DNA of 64,000 bases. Origin: Streptomyces sp. P3 (GTDB lineage: Bacteria > Actinomycetota > Actinomycetes > Streptomycetales > Streptomycetaceae). Numbering within the stretch: the stretch's first letter is position 1; every line of letters starts with the position of its first letter. The DNA is taken from NCBI GenBank assembly GCA_016893485.2, contig JAFEKX020000002.1:1-64000 (forward strand). The letters are read 5' to 3'. The notes under the pieces were generated by a model. The model did no database searches and had not been told where the DNA came from. It worked only from the letters and a program-made list of their open reading frames with translations. The position numbers were made by a program, and so were the translations under genes. Below are positions 9,989 to 19,648 of the stretch, piece by piece.

Positions 9989-10820
9989 CGCATCTCCTCT
10001 GAAGGAGGGCCCGGAAGGTGCGCGGGGGCCGACCGGTGAGGCGCTGGACGGTGTCGGTGATGCGGTCCTCCGCCCCTTCGGCGATGGCACGGTCCATGCC
10101 GGCCAGGATTGCGGCGAACTCCACCGGCACCTCCGTCGTGAGGCGATCGCGCATCTGCTCGTAGGACAGAGGGCGGTGGACGACGGGCCGACCGGTGACC
10201 TCGGTGATGATCGCGGCGATGTCGTCGTAGCAGAGTGCCTCGGGTCCCGTGAGGAGGAGATCGGTGTTGGGGGCTTGCTCGTCGGTCAGAGCGCACGGCG
10301 ACGGCCGCGATGTCCTCGGCGTCGACGAAGCCGACCCGGCCGCTTTCGGTGGCGGTCCATGATGCCCTCGTCGCGGATGCTGCGAGCGTGCGCGTGCGTG
10401 CCGGTGAAGTTCTGCATGAACCACGAGGGCCGCAGCACCGCCCACTGTTCGAACAGATCGGGCAGGGCCTGTGCACCGTTCCCACCGCCGGACCGCCCTC
10501 GGGGATGGCCGAGGAGCTCAGCAGCACCGCGCGGTGCACGCCGGCGGTGCGGGCCTGATGGAGGAACGGCAGCATGATCGCCGCAGGGTCGGAGTCACCC
10601 AGGGGCGGTAGCGAGGTAGACGCGGTCGACTTCGTCGAGGGCGGCCGCGTGGGTGGCGGGGTCGTACCAGTCGAAGGGGGACTGGCTCAGTGCCGGCAAC
10701 CGGGGTGGCCCGGCGGCTGGCGGCTTTGACGCGGTGACCCGCGGCCGTCAGCTGTGCGGCGGTGCGGCTTCCGGTGGTGCCGGTGGCGCCGATGACCAGT
10801 GTGGTGCCGGCGGTCGTCAT
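9985..10820 (-). CDS. NmrA-like NAD(P)-binding protein, frameshifted
   Basis: MTTAGTTLVIGATGTTGSRT at 10820 contains the G-A-T-G-T-T-G dinucleotide-binding loop of atypical short-chain dehydrogenases. Further pieces read AGVHRAVLLSSSAIPEGGP, PNTDLLLTGPEALCYDDIAA, TEVTGRPVVHRPLSYEQMRD and AEGAEDRITDTVQRLTGRPP. This is the usual order for NmrA/azoreductase-like proteins, which bind NAD(P) and often lack catalytic tyrosine. The start overlaps the stop of the preceding SnoaL-like gene (ATGA at 10817-10820), showing translational coupling. Three frameshifts. Confidence 0.6.
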
Positions 10821-11240
10821 CGGCTGCTCCTGGTGAAGTCGGTGCTGGGCTCCTGACCGCGAGGGGGTTCCAGTAGTCGCGGTAGGAGGTGATGTGCCCT
10901 TCTTGTACGGTCACGACGGCGATGTAGGTCATGTCGAAGGGAGCGTCGCTCTCCAGCAGGCGGCCAACGCCGCGCATCTCGACCACGATTGTCTGTGGAT
11001 CGGTGGTCTGGCGGATCCGCAGGTCGCGGAAGTCGTGCAGGTCGATGTGGTCGGGGTAATGGCGCATGTAGGCGGCGATGGCCTCCTTGCCCTCCAGGCG
11101 CCGGGGCCACCCGTCGGGTGCGAAGGGGAATTCCAGGAGGCCGTCCTCGGCCCACAGGGCGACCCACGCGGGGATGTCCTTGTCGAGCAGCAGTCGCAGG
11201 CTGTGGCGGTACAGATCCGCTGGGGAGGTCGGTGCGACAT
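10817..11240 (-). CDS. SnoaL/NTF2-like protein
   Basis: The ATG at 11240 begins MSHRPPQR. The core, after one frame change near 11190, reads LLLDKDIPAWVALWAEDGLL, EFPFAPDGWPRRLEGKEAIA and YMRHYPDHIDLHDFRDLRIR, ending with ITSYRDYWNPLAV. This is an NTF2-fold protein of about 135 residues (SnoaL-like family), often small-molecule isomerases, hydrolases or binding proteins. It is the first gene of the minus-strand operon controlled from the operator pair at 11263-11305. Confidence 0.65.
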
Positions 11241-11262
11241 GGGTATCCTCCAGTCATAGAAT

Positions 11263-11305
11263 ACGGACCCTAGGTCCGTTTTGACGATACGGACCCCGGG
11301 TCCGT
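11263..11305. promoter_or_regulatory. Twin palindromic operators of the TetR regulator
   Basis: Two near-identical 17-bp palindromes, ACGGACCCTAGGTCCGT at 11263-11279 and ACGGACCCCGGGTCCGT at 11289-11305, lie between the divergent SnoaL-like gene and the TetR gene. Centres are 26 bp apart. Only the central bases differ. The arrangement is that of an autoregulated TetR-type switch. Confidence 0.8.
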
Positions 11306-11327
11306 TTTGCAAATGGCAAGGAGCGGC

Positions 11328-11939
11328 ATGTCCGAACGCCAGTCGTCCCAGCAAGGACGCCATCCGCAGCAGGGAGGCCGTGCTCACAGCTGCCGATGCC
11401 CTCTTCACCCGCCGGAGAGTCCCGAGGACGTCACCATGGCCGACGTCGCGGCAGCGGCCGGCGTCGGCAAAGGCACGCTCTTCCGGGCCTTCGGCGATCG
11501 CGCCGGGCTGCTCCGCGCGCTGTACGAGGCACGGCTCGAACCGATCAGGCAGGCCGTCGAAGCCGGCCCACCTCCCCTGGGGCCCACGACACCACCGCAG
11601 GATCGCGTGCCCGCCCTGCTCGATGCCGTCCTCTGTTTCAAACTCGACAACCGGCGCCTCGCGCTGGCCCTGGAGGAAAGCGGGAGCGGCAGCCCGTACC
11701 AGGCGGAGCACTACGAGCGGTGGCACAGCCTGCTCCAAGCCGTACTGGAGCAGATCCCCAGCCTGACCGACAGTGACTTCACCGCCCACGCCCTGCTCGC
11801 CGCCACACGAGCCGACCTCGTCGAGCACCTGGCCGGAGAAGAGCGCATTCCGCGGGAAAGAATGCGGGCGCAGCTCGCGAACTTCGTCACCCGAGTCCGG
11901 GTGTCCGGCCCAATGCAAGGGTTGACCGCCGAGGAATGA
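11328..11939 (+). CDS. TetR/AcrR-family transcriptional regulator
   Basis: The ATG at 11328 follows an AAGGAG ribosome binding site at 11317. The N-terminal helix is displaced by a frameshift near 11370-11420. The HTH then reads VTMADVAAAAGVGKGTLFRA followed by FGDRAGLLRALYEARLEPIR, the canonical TetR DNA-binding domain. The C-terminal ligand domain (LALALEESGSGSPYQAEHYE, DFTAHALLAATRADLVEHLA) is intact to TGA 11937. About 200 residues. Its divergent orientation over the twin palindromes makes it the probable repressor of the SnoaL/NmrA/hydrolase operon. Confidence 0.85.
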   Translation: MSERQSSQQGRHPQQGGRAHSCRCPLHPPESPEDVTMADVAAAAGVGKGTLFRAFGDRAGLLRALYEARLEPIRQAVEAGPPPLGPTTPPQDRVPALLDAVLCFKLDNRRLALALEESGSGSPYQAEHYERWHSLLQAVLEQIPSLTDSDFTAHALLAATRADLVEHLAGEERIPRERMRAQLANFVTRVRVSGPMQGLTAEE

Positions 11940-11944
11940 TCGAG

Positions 11945-12239
11945 GATCGACCGAGTCCTTGGTCGGCGGGGGCCTCGCGCAAACGGTCCTTTGCCGGCGC
12001 GTCCGCGACGGACCCTCAGCAGCCTCCCCGCTCGACCGGTCGGACGCCGACGACGTCGTCGACCGGCGACGGGCCGGTGTCGGCTCCCCCTTTTTTTTTT
12101 TCGCGCGGACGTGGGTGCCGTCCACACACTCGCGACCAGTCGAGGTGCTGGCCGCGTCCAGCGCGGCGAGCAGAACGCGGTGCAACTGGTCGAAGACGCC
12201 GGCCTGCTGCCAGCTGGCTTTATCGGTGAGTTCTGACAC
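11945..12239 (-). mobile_element. IS5-family transposase, internal remnant
   Basis: Minus-strand sequence reads WQQAGVFDQLHRVLLAALDA, then ECVDGTHVRAKKKKG and PARRRST. This is the segment of IS5-group transposases around the first catalytic aspartate (xxVDGTHVRA). An 11-base T run at 12091-12101 breaks the frame. Both ends are missing. Confidence 0.65.
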
Positions 12240-12526
12240 CGGTTGTCGATTGTCCGTTGACAGGGAAGTTGGTCGGACCGAAGTCGCTGACCTGCGCGAC
12301 TAACTTCACTGTCAACGCACTCGCGTGACGCCCTTTCGGCCCGGACCCCTGGCCGCCTGCGCCGACTGGGTTGGATGGCAAGGAGTCTCATATGGAAGGC
12401 CAACCTCTTGCGGTGAACCTGCGTCGGCCGCCCGCGGGCCGGTGTGGGCCTTCCCTGTTGGCCGGGGCGACGTACCTCGGCGACGGCAGTTCCGCGCGAT
12501 AGCGGGCTCACGCGGCGATACGAGGT
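12240..12526. other. Intergenic stretch with an IS-end-like motif
   Basis: No gene recognised. GACTAACTTCACTGTCAA at 12298-12315 closely matches GACTAAGTTCACGGTCAA at 14695-14712, and both lie beside transposase remnants, so they may be relics of related element ends. Confidence 0.4.
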
Positions 12527-12945
12527 TCACGGCGCCGGTACGGCACCGATCTGCTGTATGACCCCGAGGAGATCGGGCTGGCCCTGTTCGCCGACGATCC
12601 GGCCGTCGGACAGGTAGTAGAAGTTCATGGCCTGCACCGAGATCTTGTTGCCGCTCGCCGGGATCCCGAAGAATTCACCGTCGTGGGTTCCCTGCATGGT
12701 GAACCGCGCGGCCACGGTGTGGCTTTCGGCGACCGTCTCCTCCAGCGTCCACTGGACGTCGGGGAAGGCGCCGCGCATCATCGCGATGACTTCCATGTAC
12801 CCATCGGGCCCCCTTAGTGGTTCGGGTGGCTGGGCGCGTGGAACACCGCGTCCGGAGAAATGACCTGGCGGGCGAGATCCTCGTTGCCCGTGTTGATGAA
12901 CTCGACGAAACGGTTCATCACTGACTCGGTGGACTGCGATGGCAT
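12527..12945 (-). CDS. SnoaL-like polyketide cyclase family protein
   Basis: The ATG at 12945 begins MPSQSTESVMNRFVEFINTG and continues NEDLARQVISPDAVFHAP. One frame change near 12815 joins YMEVIAMMRGAFPDVQWTLE, then VAARFTMQGTHDGEFFGIPA and VQAMNFYYLSDGRIVGEQGQ. This is the SnoaL/ester-cyclase pattern, about 138 residues. It is transcribed divergently from the PadR gene across an operator at 12992-13028 and is a probable target of it. The function beyond the NTF2 fold is not evident. Confidence 0.7.
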
Positions 12946-12991
12946 CTTGCCGTGCCTCTCCAAAGACGTTCGGGCGGGTACCTGAGAGCGT

Positions 12992-13028
12992 AACATCGAT
13001 TCGATGTTCACCTCGATTCGATGTTCAC
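12992..13028. promoter_or_regulatory. PadR operator: palindrome plus 17-bp direct repeat
   Basis: AACATCGATTCGATGTT at 12992-13008 is a perfect 8-1-8 palindrome. CGATTCGATGTTCAC occurs twice, at 12997-13011 and 13014-13028, with a 17-bp period. The site lies 17 bp upstream of the PadR start and between two divergent genes. PadR proteins commonly bind ATGT/ACAT palindromes. Confidence 0.75.
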
Positions 13029-13044
13029 GTGCGAAGATGGACTC

Positions 13045-13623
13045 ATGCTGGAACTCGCGATACTCGGCTTCCTCGCCGAGGGACCCCTGCCTGGACACGA
13101 GCTGCGCCGCCGCGTTCACAGCTGACCGGTTACACGCGGCCGGTCAGTGACGGCAGCCTGTATCCGGCGATCAATCGTCTGACCAGGGCGGGTTTGATCG
13201 AGCGGCGCGCCGACCCGGCCGCGGGGGCGGCCCGGTACGTGCTCAGTTTGACCGCTGCCGGACGGGCCGACATGCTTCAGCGCCTGCGCAAGCCCGCCGA
13301 TCACGAGATCACCGACTTCACCCGGTTCTACGTCGTCCTGGCATTCCTCTCCCACCTGCCCGACGTGGCCGAACGGCACGCGAAAGCTGCGCAGGCGGCT
13401 GGAGTTCCTGGACGAACCGGCGAGTTTCTTCTACGACAATGAGCGGCCCCTGCGTGCCGAGGAGGTCGCCGACCCCTACTGGCGGGGCATGCTGCTCACC
13501 GCCCGCGCCACCAGCCGCGCTGAACGGACCTGGCTGCGCGAAACCCTCGGGGAGGAACCGCCCGTATTCGACACCGGATGCACCGACAGCGATCCGCACG
13601 CGCCCGCTGCTCCCGCGAGCTGA
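13045..13623 (+). CDS. PadR-family transcriptional regulator
   Basis: The ATG at 13045 gives MLELAILGFLAEGPLPGHEL, the hallmark PadR winged-helix opening. A frame change near 13120 joins LTGYTRPVSDGSLYPAINRL, TRAGLIERRADPAAGAARYV and the coiled C-terminal helix region RYVLSLTAAGRADMLQRLRK. A second change near 13390 restores RRLEFLDEPASFFYDNE. It ends at TGA 13621, about 190 residues. The downstream quinone oxidoreductase begins 20 bases later, so regulator and enzyme are likely co-transcribed and respond to a small quinone or phenolic ligand. Confidence 0.8.
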
Positions 13624-13643
13624 CTGTCCACAGAGGTAGCCCC

Positions 13644-14700
13644 ATGCTTGCTTCCTGGTACGACGCCCAGGGCCCCGCCGCCGATGTCCTGCACGTCGGT
13701 GAACTCCCTGATCCCGTCCCTGGCCCCGGCGAGGTCCGCGTCCGCGTCACCGTCTCGGGCGTCAACCCCGGCGACACCAAGAAACGGCGCGGCTGGCTCG
13801 GCTCGTCCATGCCCTTCCCGCAGGTGATCCCGCACAGCGACGGCGCCGGAGTCATCGACGCCGTGGGCGCCCACGTCGACGCCCGCCGCGTCGGACAGCG
13901 GGTCTGGGTATACGGCGCCCAGTCCTACCGCCCCTTCGGCACGGCTGCTCAGTACACCGTCGTACCCGACCACCAGGCCCTACCTCTGCCTGACCACCTC
14001 AGTGACGAGTTGGGCGCGAGCCTCGGCATCCCCGGCATCACTGCCCACCGCACCGTCTTCGCCGACGGCCCGGTCGACGGCCAACTGGTCCTGGTCCACG
14101 GAGTTCTCGGCGGAGTCGGCCCCTGGCCGCCCATCTCGCCCACTGGGCCGGCGCCACCGTGATCGCCACCGTCCGCCACACCGCGGACCTCGACCGCGTC
14201 GACCCGGCCGTCGTCTCCCACGCCGTCGCCCTGACACTGGCGAGCCCGCCGCCGCCATCCGCTCGTACGCGCCGCGGGGCGTCGACCGATCATCGAGGTC
14301 GCGCTGTCCGACAACGCAGACCTGACAACGCCGTCGCCGCCAACAACGCCGTCATCGCCGCCTATGCCACCCGCTCAGACCGCACCGAAATCCCTTTCTG
14401 GCCGCTGCTGTTCAACAACGTCACCCTGCGGCTGCTCGGCAGCGACGACTTCCCGCCGAGGCAAAGCGCCAGGCCGCCCGCGACCTCACCTCCGCCGCCG
14501 CCGTCGGCGCCCTCACCGTCGACGTCCGCAACCGCTACCCGCTGGACCAAATCACCAAGGCCCACGACCACGTCGACACCGGCGGTGGCCACGGCCGCAT
14601 CCTGCTCACCATCCCCAATAGCGCAGACTCGGAACACCGGCCCGCCACCAGCAACCCCCGTCACATTGACGGCTACTGGATCGCTCACCCACACGACTAA
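13644..14700 (+). CDS. Zinc-independent NADPH:quinone oxidoreductase (MDR superfamily)
   Basis: The ATG at 13644 starts MLASWYDAQGPAADVLHVGE. The catalytic GroES-like domain shows VSGVNPGDTKKRRGW, VIPHSDGAGVIDAVGAHVD and VWVYGAQSYRPFGTAAQYTV. The Rossmann part reads GQLVLVHGVLGGVG, then after frame changes ATVIATVRHTADLDRVDPAV, GVDRIIEVALSDNADL and GGGHGRILLTIP. Structural zinc cysteines are absent, as in QOR-type enzymes. About 350 residues. It reduces quinones or enones with NADPH in the cytosol. Frameshifts occur near 14130, 14240, 14300 and 14460. Confidence 0.75.
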
Positions 14701-15330
14701 GTTCACGGTCAAAGAAGCCGAAACGACTGGGTTCGCTGTCAAACGACTCGATTGGACAGCAAGGGACAGCGATCGACGGCGACACCGCCCGGTGTTGGCG
14801 GAGAGTGATATCGCCGAGTTTTGACACCGCTTGGGCGCTTGCGGTGGAAGGCGGGGGAGTGCTCTGCGTGGTGAGGGGGCGCAGGTGCCACCGAAATCCA
14901 AGGTCGATCTGTACGCGGCGATACGCCGTGATGCCCGGGCCGGGATGGCGAACAGGCTGGTCATGCCGTGCCGCAGGTAGTCGTAGGTACGGCGTTCGGG
15001 CATGCCCGGCATCATCGGCTGCACCGGCTGGGAACGGTCCAGCGCCTGGATCTGGCTCTTCTCGCCGACGCAGAGCACGACCGCCCGTTCGGGCGGGTTG
15101 TGGGCACAGGCCGACGACGTCGACGACCTTGTCGACGAACTGCGGGTGGCAGACAGCGTGAAGCTGGGACCGTAGCCAGCGCGCCCGCACCCGCTCGACG
15201 ATCTTTCCGTGAACCTCGGCGAGGCCACGAAAACGGTGTGCCAGCCGACCAAGATCGCGGGATTTTCCTGTACCCCAACTACTCACGCCCGGGCTCGAGC
15301 GGCGTGGTGAGTTCTGTTCTAAACCGCGCC
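14701..15330 (-). mobile_element. IS630-family transposase remnant
   Basis: Minus-strand frames read WLRSQLHAVCHPQFVDKVVD, VVGLCPQPARTGG in one frame and NPPERAVVLCVGEKSQIQAL, DRSQPVQPMMPGMPERRTYD, YLRHGMTSLFAI in another. NPPERAVVLCVDEKSQIQAL is the hallmark around the first catalytic aspartate of IS630 transposases, here with V-G-E instead of V-D-E. The rest of the catalytic domain is missing. The outer 14695-14712 motif is shared with 12298-12315. Confidence 0.7.
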
Positions 15331-16327
15331 GCGCCGGGCCGGTCTCTGGCCTTGTGGCACGGGCGGCGTGGGCATAGCGGGTGGCGAGGTCCCCGAAGGC
15401 GGTGGCCAGTTGGGGCGGGCCGATGACTTCGATATCGGTGTCGAAGCGGCCGAGGGCGGCGGCGAGTCCGGTCCATGACCAGGAGCCGAGGATCAACCGG
15501 CAGTGACGGGAGCCGAGTTCCTCGACGATCCCGTCCTGGGCGAAGGGCGCGACGTCGGCGGCCGGGAGGCGGAGGACGGCTTCACCTTGGCAGGGCCAGT
15601 CGGTGGTGGTGCCGTCGTTGCCGCGGAACCGGCTGGTGACGAAGGCGGAGACGCCGGTGCCGGGGAGGTCACGAGGGTGAAGCGGGGGGGCCGGTGGGTG
15701 TGCGGGGCCGGATGCGGTCGGCGCGGAAGGTGCGCCAGTCCTCGCGGTGGAGGTCCCAGGCCACCAGGTACCAGCGCTGACGCCAGGTGACCAGGTGGTG
15801 GGGCTGTACGCGGCGGACGTCGTCGGCCGAGGTGCCTGGCCCCGGGGCGTAGTCGAAGCGCAGTTCCTCGCGGGCGTGGATAACGCGGCTCAGGTCCATC
15901 AGGACCTGAGCGTCGACCTGGGGGTGTCGCCGGCCGCCTCGGGCGGTTGGACGGCGGTGATGTGCAACAGGTCGATGCGGCGGCGCAGGCGGGCTGGCAT
16001 GACCTGGCGGAGGGTCGCCAGCGCGCGGGTAGCGTCTTCAGCGACGGCGGTGCCGGCGGCCGCGGTCTGCAGCGCGACGGCCAGAGCGACGGCCTGGTTG
16101 TCGTCGAACAGCATGGGCGGCAGGTGCGTGCCGGCCTCCAGGCGGTAGCCGCCGGCCGGTCCTTTGAGGGTCTTGATCGGGTAGTCGAGTTCGCGCAGGC
16201 GGTCGATGTCACGGCGCACCGTGCGCGACGTGATGCCGAGGCGCTCGGCGAGATCATCGCCGGACCAGTCACGGGGCGTCTGGAGGAGCGAGAGCAGCGC
16301 GAGCAGCCGGGCGGATGTTTTATGCAT
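15331..16327 (-). CDS. YafY-type HTH/WYL-domain transcriptional regulator
   Basis: The ATG at 16327 gives MHKTSARLLALLSLLQTPRD. The winged HTH reads SGDDLAERLGITSRTVRRDI, DRLRELDYPIKTLKGPAGGY. Next come FDDNQAVALAVALQTAA and the WYL region HAREELRFDYAPG, RRVQPHHLVTWRQRWYLVAW, DLHREDWRTFRADRI. The C-terminal WCX part is frame-shifted (SAFVTSRFRGNDG, RFDTDIEVIGPPQLATAF). About 320 residues. It is divergent from the VOC protein and aldo/keto reductase genes, which it may control. The C-terminus merges with IS630 debris near 15330. Confidence 0.75.
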
Positions 16328-16485
16328 GGCGCCGCCCATACTCCCTGGAGTACCGGACACAACCTGTCCTCTACCCCTGCCATCGTGGCATACGAGCCGT
16401 TCGGGAGGCATCGCTCCTGGTCACGGCAGCCGCCGGACCTTTGACGGCTGGCGGTGCATTCATCACGTCGAGCAAGGAGCAGGTC

Positions 16486-16908
16486 ATGTCCGTCACGACC
16501 ACCACTCACCTGAACTTCCGGGGCACGCGCGCGCGGCGCTGGACTTCTACCGGTCCGTCTTCGGCGGACGTACCGTCGCGGTCACCTACAAGGACGCGGG
16601 CGCCGTGCAGGATGAGAACGAGGCGGACTGGGTGATGTGGGGCGAGGTGGCCGGCGACAACGGCTTCCACGTCATGGCCTACGACGTGCCCTCGCATCTG
16701 CCCTGGAACCAGGGCGAGAAGCCGTTCTTCGTCTCCGTACGCGGCGACGACACCGAGGGAGATCAGCGCCCTGTGGGGCAAGCTCGCCGAAGGCTCGACG
16801 ATCGTGAGCCCGCTGGAGCCCGCCCAGTGGGCACCGCTGTACGGCATGCTCACCGACCGCTTCGGCATCACATGGGTCCTGGACGTCACCGCTGCGTACA
16901 ACGGCTGA
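16486..16908 (+). CDS. VOC-family (PhnB/glyoxalase-like) protein
   Basis: The ATG at 16486 follows AAGGAGCAGG. MSVTTTTHLNFRG continues, after one base is restored near 16525, as HARAALDFYRSVFGGRTVAV, then MWGEVAGDNGFHVMAYDVPS and PFFVSVRGDD. A second change near 16765 joins LWGKLAEGSTIVSPLEPAQW, APLYGMLTDRFGITWVLDVT. The paired beta-alpha-beta modules and RFGITW ending are those of PhnB-like VOC proteins, about 140 residues. Substrate unknown. Confidence 0.75.
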
Positions 16909-17018
16909 ACCAACCGACCGACCTGACATGCCTGCGCCGTCCCGGCCGCCGCAACGCACGGGCGGCCCGGACGGCGCAGGCACCGAACACGTACGGCAGC
17001 GGAAGGAAACGGGGCACC

Positions 17019-18050
17019 GTGAGAACACGGAAGCTGGGACGGACCGGCATCGAAGTCAGCGCCTACTGCCTGGGAACCATGATGTTCGGCAAAATGGGCA
17101 ATCCTGATCACGGCGACTGCGTGCGCATGATCCACCGGGCGCTGGATGCGGGCATCAACTGTGTCGACACCGCCGATGTGTACGGCTACAGCGAGACCGA
17201 GGAGATCGTCGGAAAAGCCCTCAAAGGGCGCCGCGACGAGGTCGTGCTGGCAACCAAGTTCAACGGACCGATGGGCAAGGACCCCAACCGCAGCGGCAGC
17301 TCCCGGCGCTGGGTCCTCCAGGCGGTCGAGGGCTCCCTGAAGCGGCTGCAAACCGACTACATCGACGTCTACCAGATCCACCATCCCGACCCGCACACCG
17401 ACATCGAGGAGACCCTCTCCGCGCTCACCGACCTCGTGCGTGCCGGGAAGGTTCGCACGATCGGCTCCTCCAACCTGCCGGCCTCGGACATCGTCGAGGC
17501 CCAGTGGGTGTCCCAGCAGCGTGGACAGCACCGCCTGCGAACCGAGCAGCCCACCTACTCCATCCTCAACCGCGGCATCGAGCGGGAGGTCCTGCCCACC
17601 TGCCGCCGCTACGGCCTGGGCGTTCTGGTGTGGAGTCCGTTGGCCATGGGACTGCTCACCGGCCATTACCGCAAGAACGCCCCGCGGCCCAACAACGCCC
17701 GCATGCAGTGGGTCTCCCGGCACCTCACCGACGAACGCAAGCTTGACGCGGTGGAGCAACTCCTCACCCTCGCCGAGGAAACCGGCCACTCCCTCACGCA
17801 CGTCGCCATGGCCTTCGCCACCAGCCACCCCGACGTCACTGCCGCCATCATCGGCCCGCGCACCATGGACCAGCTGGACGACCTGCTCGTCGGCGCCACC
17901 CTGACCCTCGGCGACGACATCCTCGACAAGATCGACGCAATCGTCCCGCCCGGCACCGACCTCAGCCCTCTGGACGTCTCCTACGCACCTCCCTCCCTCA
18001 CCCGCACGAACCTGCGTCGACGCCCGGCCCACGAACGAGCCGCCGCGTGA
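17019..18050 (+). CDS. Aldo/keto reductase
   Basis: Intact 343-residue frame from a GTG at 17019 preceded by GGAAGGAAA. The catalytic tetrad is visible: D of NCVDTADVYG, Y of VYGYSETEEIVG, K of LATKFNGP and H of YQIHHPDPH. The NADPH-binding end reads AIIGPRTMDQLDDLLVGA. This is an AKR of the YajO/Gfo-like actinobacterial type, reducing aldehydes or ketones with NADPH in the cytosol. Eight bases separate it from the AlkZ-like gene. It is one of few unbroken genes in the left half, which argues against general degradation of the whole region. Confidence 0.88.
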   Translation: MRTRKLGRTGIEVSAYCLGTMMFGKMGNPDHGDCVRMIHRALDAGINCVDTADVYGYSETEEIVGKALKGRRDEVVLATKFNGPMGKDPNRSGSSRRWVLQAVEGSLKRLQTDYIDVYQIHHPDPHTDIEETLSALTDLVRAGKVRTIGSSNLPASDIVEAQWVSQQRGQHRLRTEQPTYSILNRGIEREVLPTCRRYGLGVLVWSPLAMGLLTGHYRKNAPRPNNARMQWVSRHLTDERKLDAVEQLLTLAEETGHSLTHVAMAFATSHPDVTAAIIGPRTMDQLDDLLVGATLTLGDDILDKIDAIVPPGTDLSPLDVSYAPPSLTRTNLRRRPAHERAAA

Positions 18051-18057
18051 GGATGCC

Positions 18058-19170
18058 ATGACTGTTCTCGACGCCCGTGCCCTCAATCGCGCCACCCTCG
18101 CCCGCCAGCACCTGCTCCAGCGCAGCGACACATCCGTGTCGGAGGCAGTCACCCATCTGTGCGGCCTGCAGGCACAGGAACCTCAGGAACCCTTCACCGG
18201 ACTGTGGTCCCGCCTGTCCGGCTTCAAGCCCGAGCAACTTGACGATGCGCTGACCGGTCGCGTGGTGGTGCGCACTCACCTGATGCGGCGCACCGTCCAC
18301 CTCGTCACCGCCGACGACGCGCTCACCTGGCGAGCCCGCCACGACACAATGCTGCGCCAGCGAGTGCTGGGAACCTACCGGCGTGAGCTGGTCGGCATCG
18401 ACGTGGACGAGGTCGCCGCAGCCGGCCGCGCGGTCATGGCCGACCGGCAGCCCCGCACCATGACCGAGCTCGTACATGCTCTCGAAGACCGCTGGTCCGG
18501 CCCACCACGTCGTGTCCTGGGCGAGCTGCTCGTCGCAGCCCTCATCCCGATGGCCCAACTCCCGCCCCGCGGCCTGTGGCAGCAGAGCGCCGGCGTACGC
18601 AACCTGCCGTTGAGCACCTGGCTGGAACGGGACATCGACCCCCTGCCCGCCGAGGGCAGTGATCCCGTCGGACAGCAACTGCTGCACCGCTACCTCGCCG
18701 CGTACGGGCCCGCCGCCAGCACGGACCTACGTGCCTGGTGCGGCCTCGCCGGCCTTCCCGCCGCCATCAAAGCAGCCCGAGAAGAACTCGTCGTCTTCCG
18801 TGACGAACGCGGCCGCGAACTGCTCGACCTGCCCGACGCACCCCGCCCCCACCCCGACACCCCCGCCCCCGTCCGGTTCCTCCCGGCCTTCGACAACGCC
18901 ATCCTCGGCTACCACGACCGTAGCCGCATCATCGACGCCCCCCACCTCGGTCTGTCCGTCGCAGGCCACCGCACCGTCCTTGTCGACGGACGCGTCAGCG
19001 CCACCTGGACCGTACGCAACCACCAACTCCACATCAGCCCCCTGCGCCCCCTCACCGCCCTGGAACAGGAAGCCGTTTGCACCGAAGCCCAGGACCTGAC
19101 CACCTTCCTGGACAACGACATCGAGCACATCCAACTCGACACGAAAACGGACGATCATCCCTCCCGGTAA
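18058..19170 (+). CDS. AlkZ-like winged-helix DNA-binding protein (HTH_42)
   Basis: Intact 370-residue frame from the ATG at 18058. It contains the Q-x-Q pair in THLCGLQAQEPQEPFTGLWS, the catalytic signature of AlkZ/AlkX DNA glycosylases. It then has LMRRTVHLVTADDAL, a run of winged-helix repeats, and the C-terminal RFLPAFDNAILGYHDRSRII and TVLVDGRVSATW typical of the family. Members unhook interstrand crosslinks or excise alkylated bases, and paralogues near antibiotic clusters often give self-protection. Here the neighbours are an AKR and regulators, so the role is open. Confidence 0.82.
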   Translation: MTVLDARALNRATLARQHLLQRSDTSVSEAVTHLCGLQAQEPQEPFTGLWSRLSGFKPEQLDDALTGRVVVRTHLMRRTVHLVTADDALTWRARHDTMLRQRVLGTYRRELVGIDVDEVAAAGRAVMADRQPRTMTELVHALEDRWSGPPRRVLGELLVAALIPMAQLPPRGLWQQSAGVRNLPLSTWLERDIDPLPAEGSDPVGQQLLHRYLAAYGPAASTDLRAWCGLAGLPAAIKAAREELVVFRDERGRELLDLPDAPRPHPDTPAPVRFLPAFDNAILGYHDRSRIIDAPHLGLSVAGHRTVLVDGRVSATWTVRNHQLHISPLRPLTALEQEAVCTEAQDLTTFLDNDIEHIQLDTKTDDHPSR

Positions 19171-19209
19171 TCCCATAGTCGTCCTCATCAGGTGACTCCT
19201 TCGGGGAAG

Positions 19210-19392
19210 ATCACACCTGGCCGTCGCCAGCCGGCCGAACTCGCCGGGACCGGGCAGGCCGGGATCTCACGCATCGAATCCGGACGGAACCTGCCCGCCC
19301 TGGCACTCCTGGACCGCATCGCCTCGGCACTGGACTGCCGGCTGACCGTCACCTTCACGTCCAGTTCAGGGCAGGCCCCGCCTTCATCCTGA
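19210..19392 (+). pseudogene. Truncated XRE-type HTH gene (copy of 24698-24919)
   Basis: Reads ELAGTGQAGISRIESGRNLP then ALALLDRIASALDCRLTVTF and TSSSGQ to a stop at 19390. It matches the C-terminal 50 residues of the intact XRE protein at 24698-24919 with few changes. The first helix of the HTH and the partner Uma2 gene are missing here. It is therefore a truncated duplicate. Confidence 0.7.
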
Positions 19393-19648
19393 CCGGATGA
19401 TCACAAGAGAAGACAAGCGCGGACGCCGGACCCGCTGCACTCGGGCGCACGCAGTCCTGCACTCACGACGACAGACCTCCGAGAAGATCCGCGATCGCCT
19501 TCCGCGACCGATCCCCAAGATCGGTGCCAGCGCCTCGTTCTCGTGGACTGACAGAGCGTTTTTGCCCTGCCAGGGGGTGTTTGGCAGGGCGGCGGATCGC
19601 GATCCCTCCTGGGTGCGGGCTGTGGGGTTGAACGCGGGTAGGGGATGC

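Noticed and set aside
12061..12110. T11 run at 12091-12101 as a terminator
   Set aside because: No stable stem precedes it on the strand that would end in T. It lies within the IS5 transposase fragment.
16506..18152. Long minus-strand open frame (about 550 codons) opposite the aldo/keto reductase and VOC genes
   Set aside because: It has no family motifs and a composition typical of antisense of high-G+C genes. The plus-strand genes are clearly coding.
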